Assembly (NCBI GenBank): GCA_937872125.1
Contig: CALMNY010000047.1
Coordinates: forward strand, 1-6,687
DNA: 6,687 bases
From: an uncultured Candidatus Competibacteraceae bacterium
GTDB lineage: Bacteria > Pseudomonadota > Gammaproteobacteria > Competibacterales > Competibacteraceae
Reading direction: 5' to 3'
Part shown: piece by piece, positions 5,741-6,687 of the stretch
Layout: each line of letters opens with the position of its first letter
Numbering within the stretch: position 1 is the first letter of the stretch
Notes under the pieces: generated by a model
Seen by the model: only the letters and a program-made list of their open reading frames with translations
What the model was told of the DNA's origin: nothing
Database searches by the model: none
Program-made: the position numbers and the translations under genes

Positions 5741-6687
5741 GGCCTGGCCTCCTTCGGCAGATAGGGTTGAAACAGCCCGCCGAAACTGTCGGGCGCGTCG
5801 CTGCCGAGCAGCGAGACGATGCGCGGCCCCAGTTTCTGATAGAAGGTATACCGCGCCAGATTCAGGCCGGTCTTGAAAGCCCGCACCTGAGTGGCGAGAA
5901 CGTCGGCTTGCGCCTTGTTGTTCAGCGCGATCACGTCGCGTTCAGCCTGCGCTTTGGCCAGGATCGCCTCGACCTGGGCGGCGGCGGCGGCGTTCTCCAG
6001 CTTGGCGACTTCCAGTTCCTGATTGGCCGCCGTCACTTTGACGGCCAAATCCTGCTGCGCCCGGATCACCGCCTGAATGCGGCTGGTTTCCGCCGCCACC
6101 TTTTCCTGGTTCTGCCGAGCCAGCATCTCCTGCCGGGTCAATTCCGCCAGCGAGCGGGCCTGCTCAATCTGCTGCTCGAACTTGCGGGCGTTCTGCACGC
6201 TCACCTCGCGGTCGCGGATGATGCTGGCGATGGCGTCCGGTGTCGCGATGTTGCGGATCAGCACCGACTTGATCGCCACGCCCCAACGCTGCGCATTTTC
6301 GCGCAAGTGCTGTTCCAGGTTGTCCTGAAACCGCTGGCGGGTTTCGCCAACGATGAAGTTGATCGCTGGATGTTTGCTGCCCTCGATCCGGCTGAAGCCG
6401 CGCGCCCGGGGCAGAATCAGCTTTTTCAGCACATCTTCCATGTCGCCGACCTGATGGGTGAGCAGCGCCGCGTGGTCGCGCTCGATACCGAATTCGATGG
6501 TGCCCTCCACCTGAACGTTGAAACCGTCCAGAGTTGAAAAACTGATGGCGTCCTCGCCGCCCAGCACGAAGCGCTGACTTTGCAGGGTCACCTCGACCAC
6601 GCTGTAGAGATAGGGATTGAGGTAATAAGTGCCCGGATCGAGCACACTGGACACGACGCCTTTCAGGTTTTCGCCGACCAGGTAGGT
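5737..6687 (-). CDS. SPFH/Band 7 domain protein, partial (5' end beyond window)
   Basis: The frame is open to the right edge, giving 316 residues plus TGA. The GTG at 6654 is not the real start, because the 11 residues before it (TYLVGENLKGV) complete a repeat unit. The visible N-terminus, LVGENLKGVVSSVLDPGTYYLNPY, matches the second half of the 57-residue repeat in the downstream SPFH protein, so at least one such repeat is present. The SPFH body follows directly, with STLDGFNVQVEGTIEFGIE, then INFIVGETRQRFQDNL and the IRNIATPDAI strand. A coiled coil rich in Gln, Glu and Ala follows (EQQIEQARSLAEL onward to about QADVLATQ). The last 40 residues (ARYTFYQKLGPRIVSLLGS) form a separate tail ending KEARP. 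Unlike its neighbour it has no long spacer between repeat and SPFH body. It is probably a paralogue and co-assembly partner of the next gene's product. Confidence 0.9.
   Translation of the reverse strand, partial: TYLVGENLKGVVSSVLDPGTYYLNPYLYSVVEVTLQSQRFVLGGEDAISFSTLDGFNVQVEGTIEFGIERDHAALLTHQVGDMEDVLKKLILPRARGFSRIEGSKHPAINFIVGETRQRFQDNLEQHLRENAQRWGVAIKSVLIRNIATPDAIASIIRDREVSVQNARKFEQQIEQARSLAELTRQEMLARQNQEKVAAETSRIQAVIRAQQDLAVKVTAANQELEVAKLENAAAAAQVEAILAKAQAERDVIALNNKAQADVLATQVRAFKTGLNLARYTFYQKLGPRIVSLLGSDAPDSFGGLFQPYLPKEARP
5748..5754 (-). promoter_or_regulatory. Strong ribosome binding site inside the upstream SPFH gene
   Basis: AAGGAGG lies seven bases before ATG 5740, within the last codons of the upstream SPFH gene. 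Together with the ATGA stop/start overlap it fixes the start of the 580-residue protein and suggests coupled translation of the two SPFH proteins. Confidence 0.8.

Noticed and set aside
1..6687. CRISPR arrays, tRNA or rRNA genes, insertion sequences, phage genes
   Set aside because: No regularly spaced direct repeats, RNA gene signatures, transposase motifs or terminal inverted repeats were seen; coding sequence fills nearly all of the window.

Overview
The window is a GC-rich stretch in which every supportable gene lies on the minus strand, so transcription runs from high to low coordinates. Its protein families are typical of Gammaproteobacteria: a membrane-anchored sensor of a kind common there, a Tat-exported flavoprotein and SPFH proteins. 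A REP-like intergenic palindrome points the same way. A Competibacter- or Chromatiales-like source is only an impression from protein style and cannot be proven here.

Layout in order of transcription. (1) 6687-5737 is the 3' part of a gene for an SPFH (stomatin/prohibitin/flotillin) protein whose start lies beyond the right edge. (2) 5740-3998 encodes a second, 580-residue SPFH protein. It overlaps the first by ATGA and carries an N-terminal membrane anchor and three copies of a 57-residue repeat. (3) 3928-2702 encodes a protein with two zinc ribbons and a C-terminal membrane anchor. (4) 2668-1016 encodes a flavin amine-oxidase-like protein with a Tat-type signal. (5) After a 234-base intergenic region containing a REP-like palindrome, 781-1 is the 5' part of a sensor gene. 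It encodes one membrane helix and an extracytoplasmic sensing region, and runs off the left edge.

Genes 1-4 look like one operon: a 4-base overlap, then gaps of 69 and 33 bases. Two coupled SPFH scaffolds next to a membrane-anchored double zinc ribbon resembles the Bacillus YdjG/YdjI pairing and PspA-associated envelope-stress neighbourhoods. A working inference is that the SPFH proteins form a membrane-attached oligomer, the zinc-ribbon protein is its partner, and the exported flavoenzyme acts outside the inner membrane on an unknown, perhaps amine, substrate. No PspA, DUF350 or aminopropyltransferase gene is visible, so the link to those systems is untested. The sensor gene is probably a separate transcription unit.
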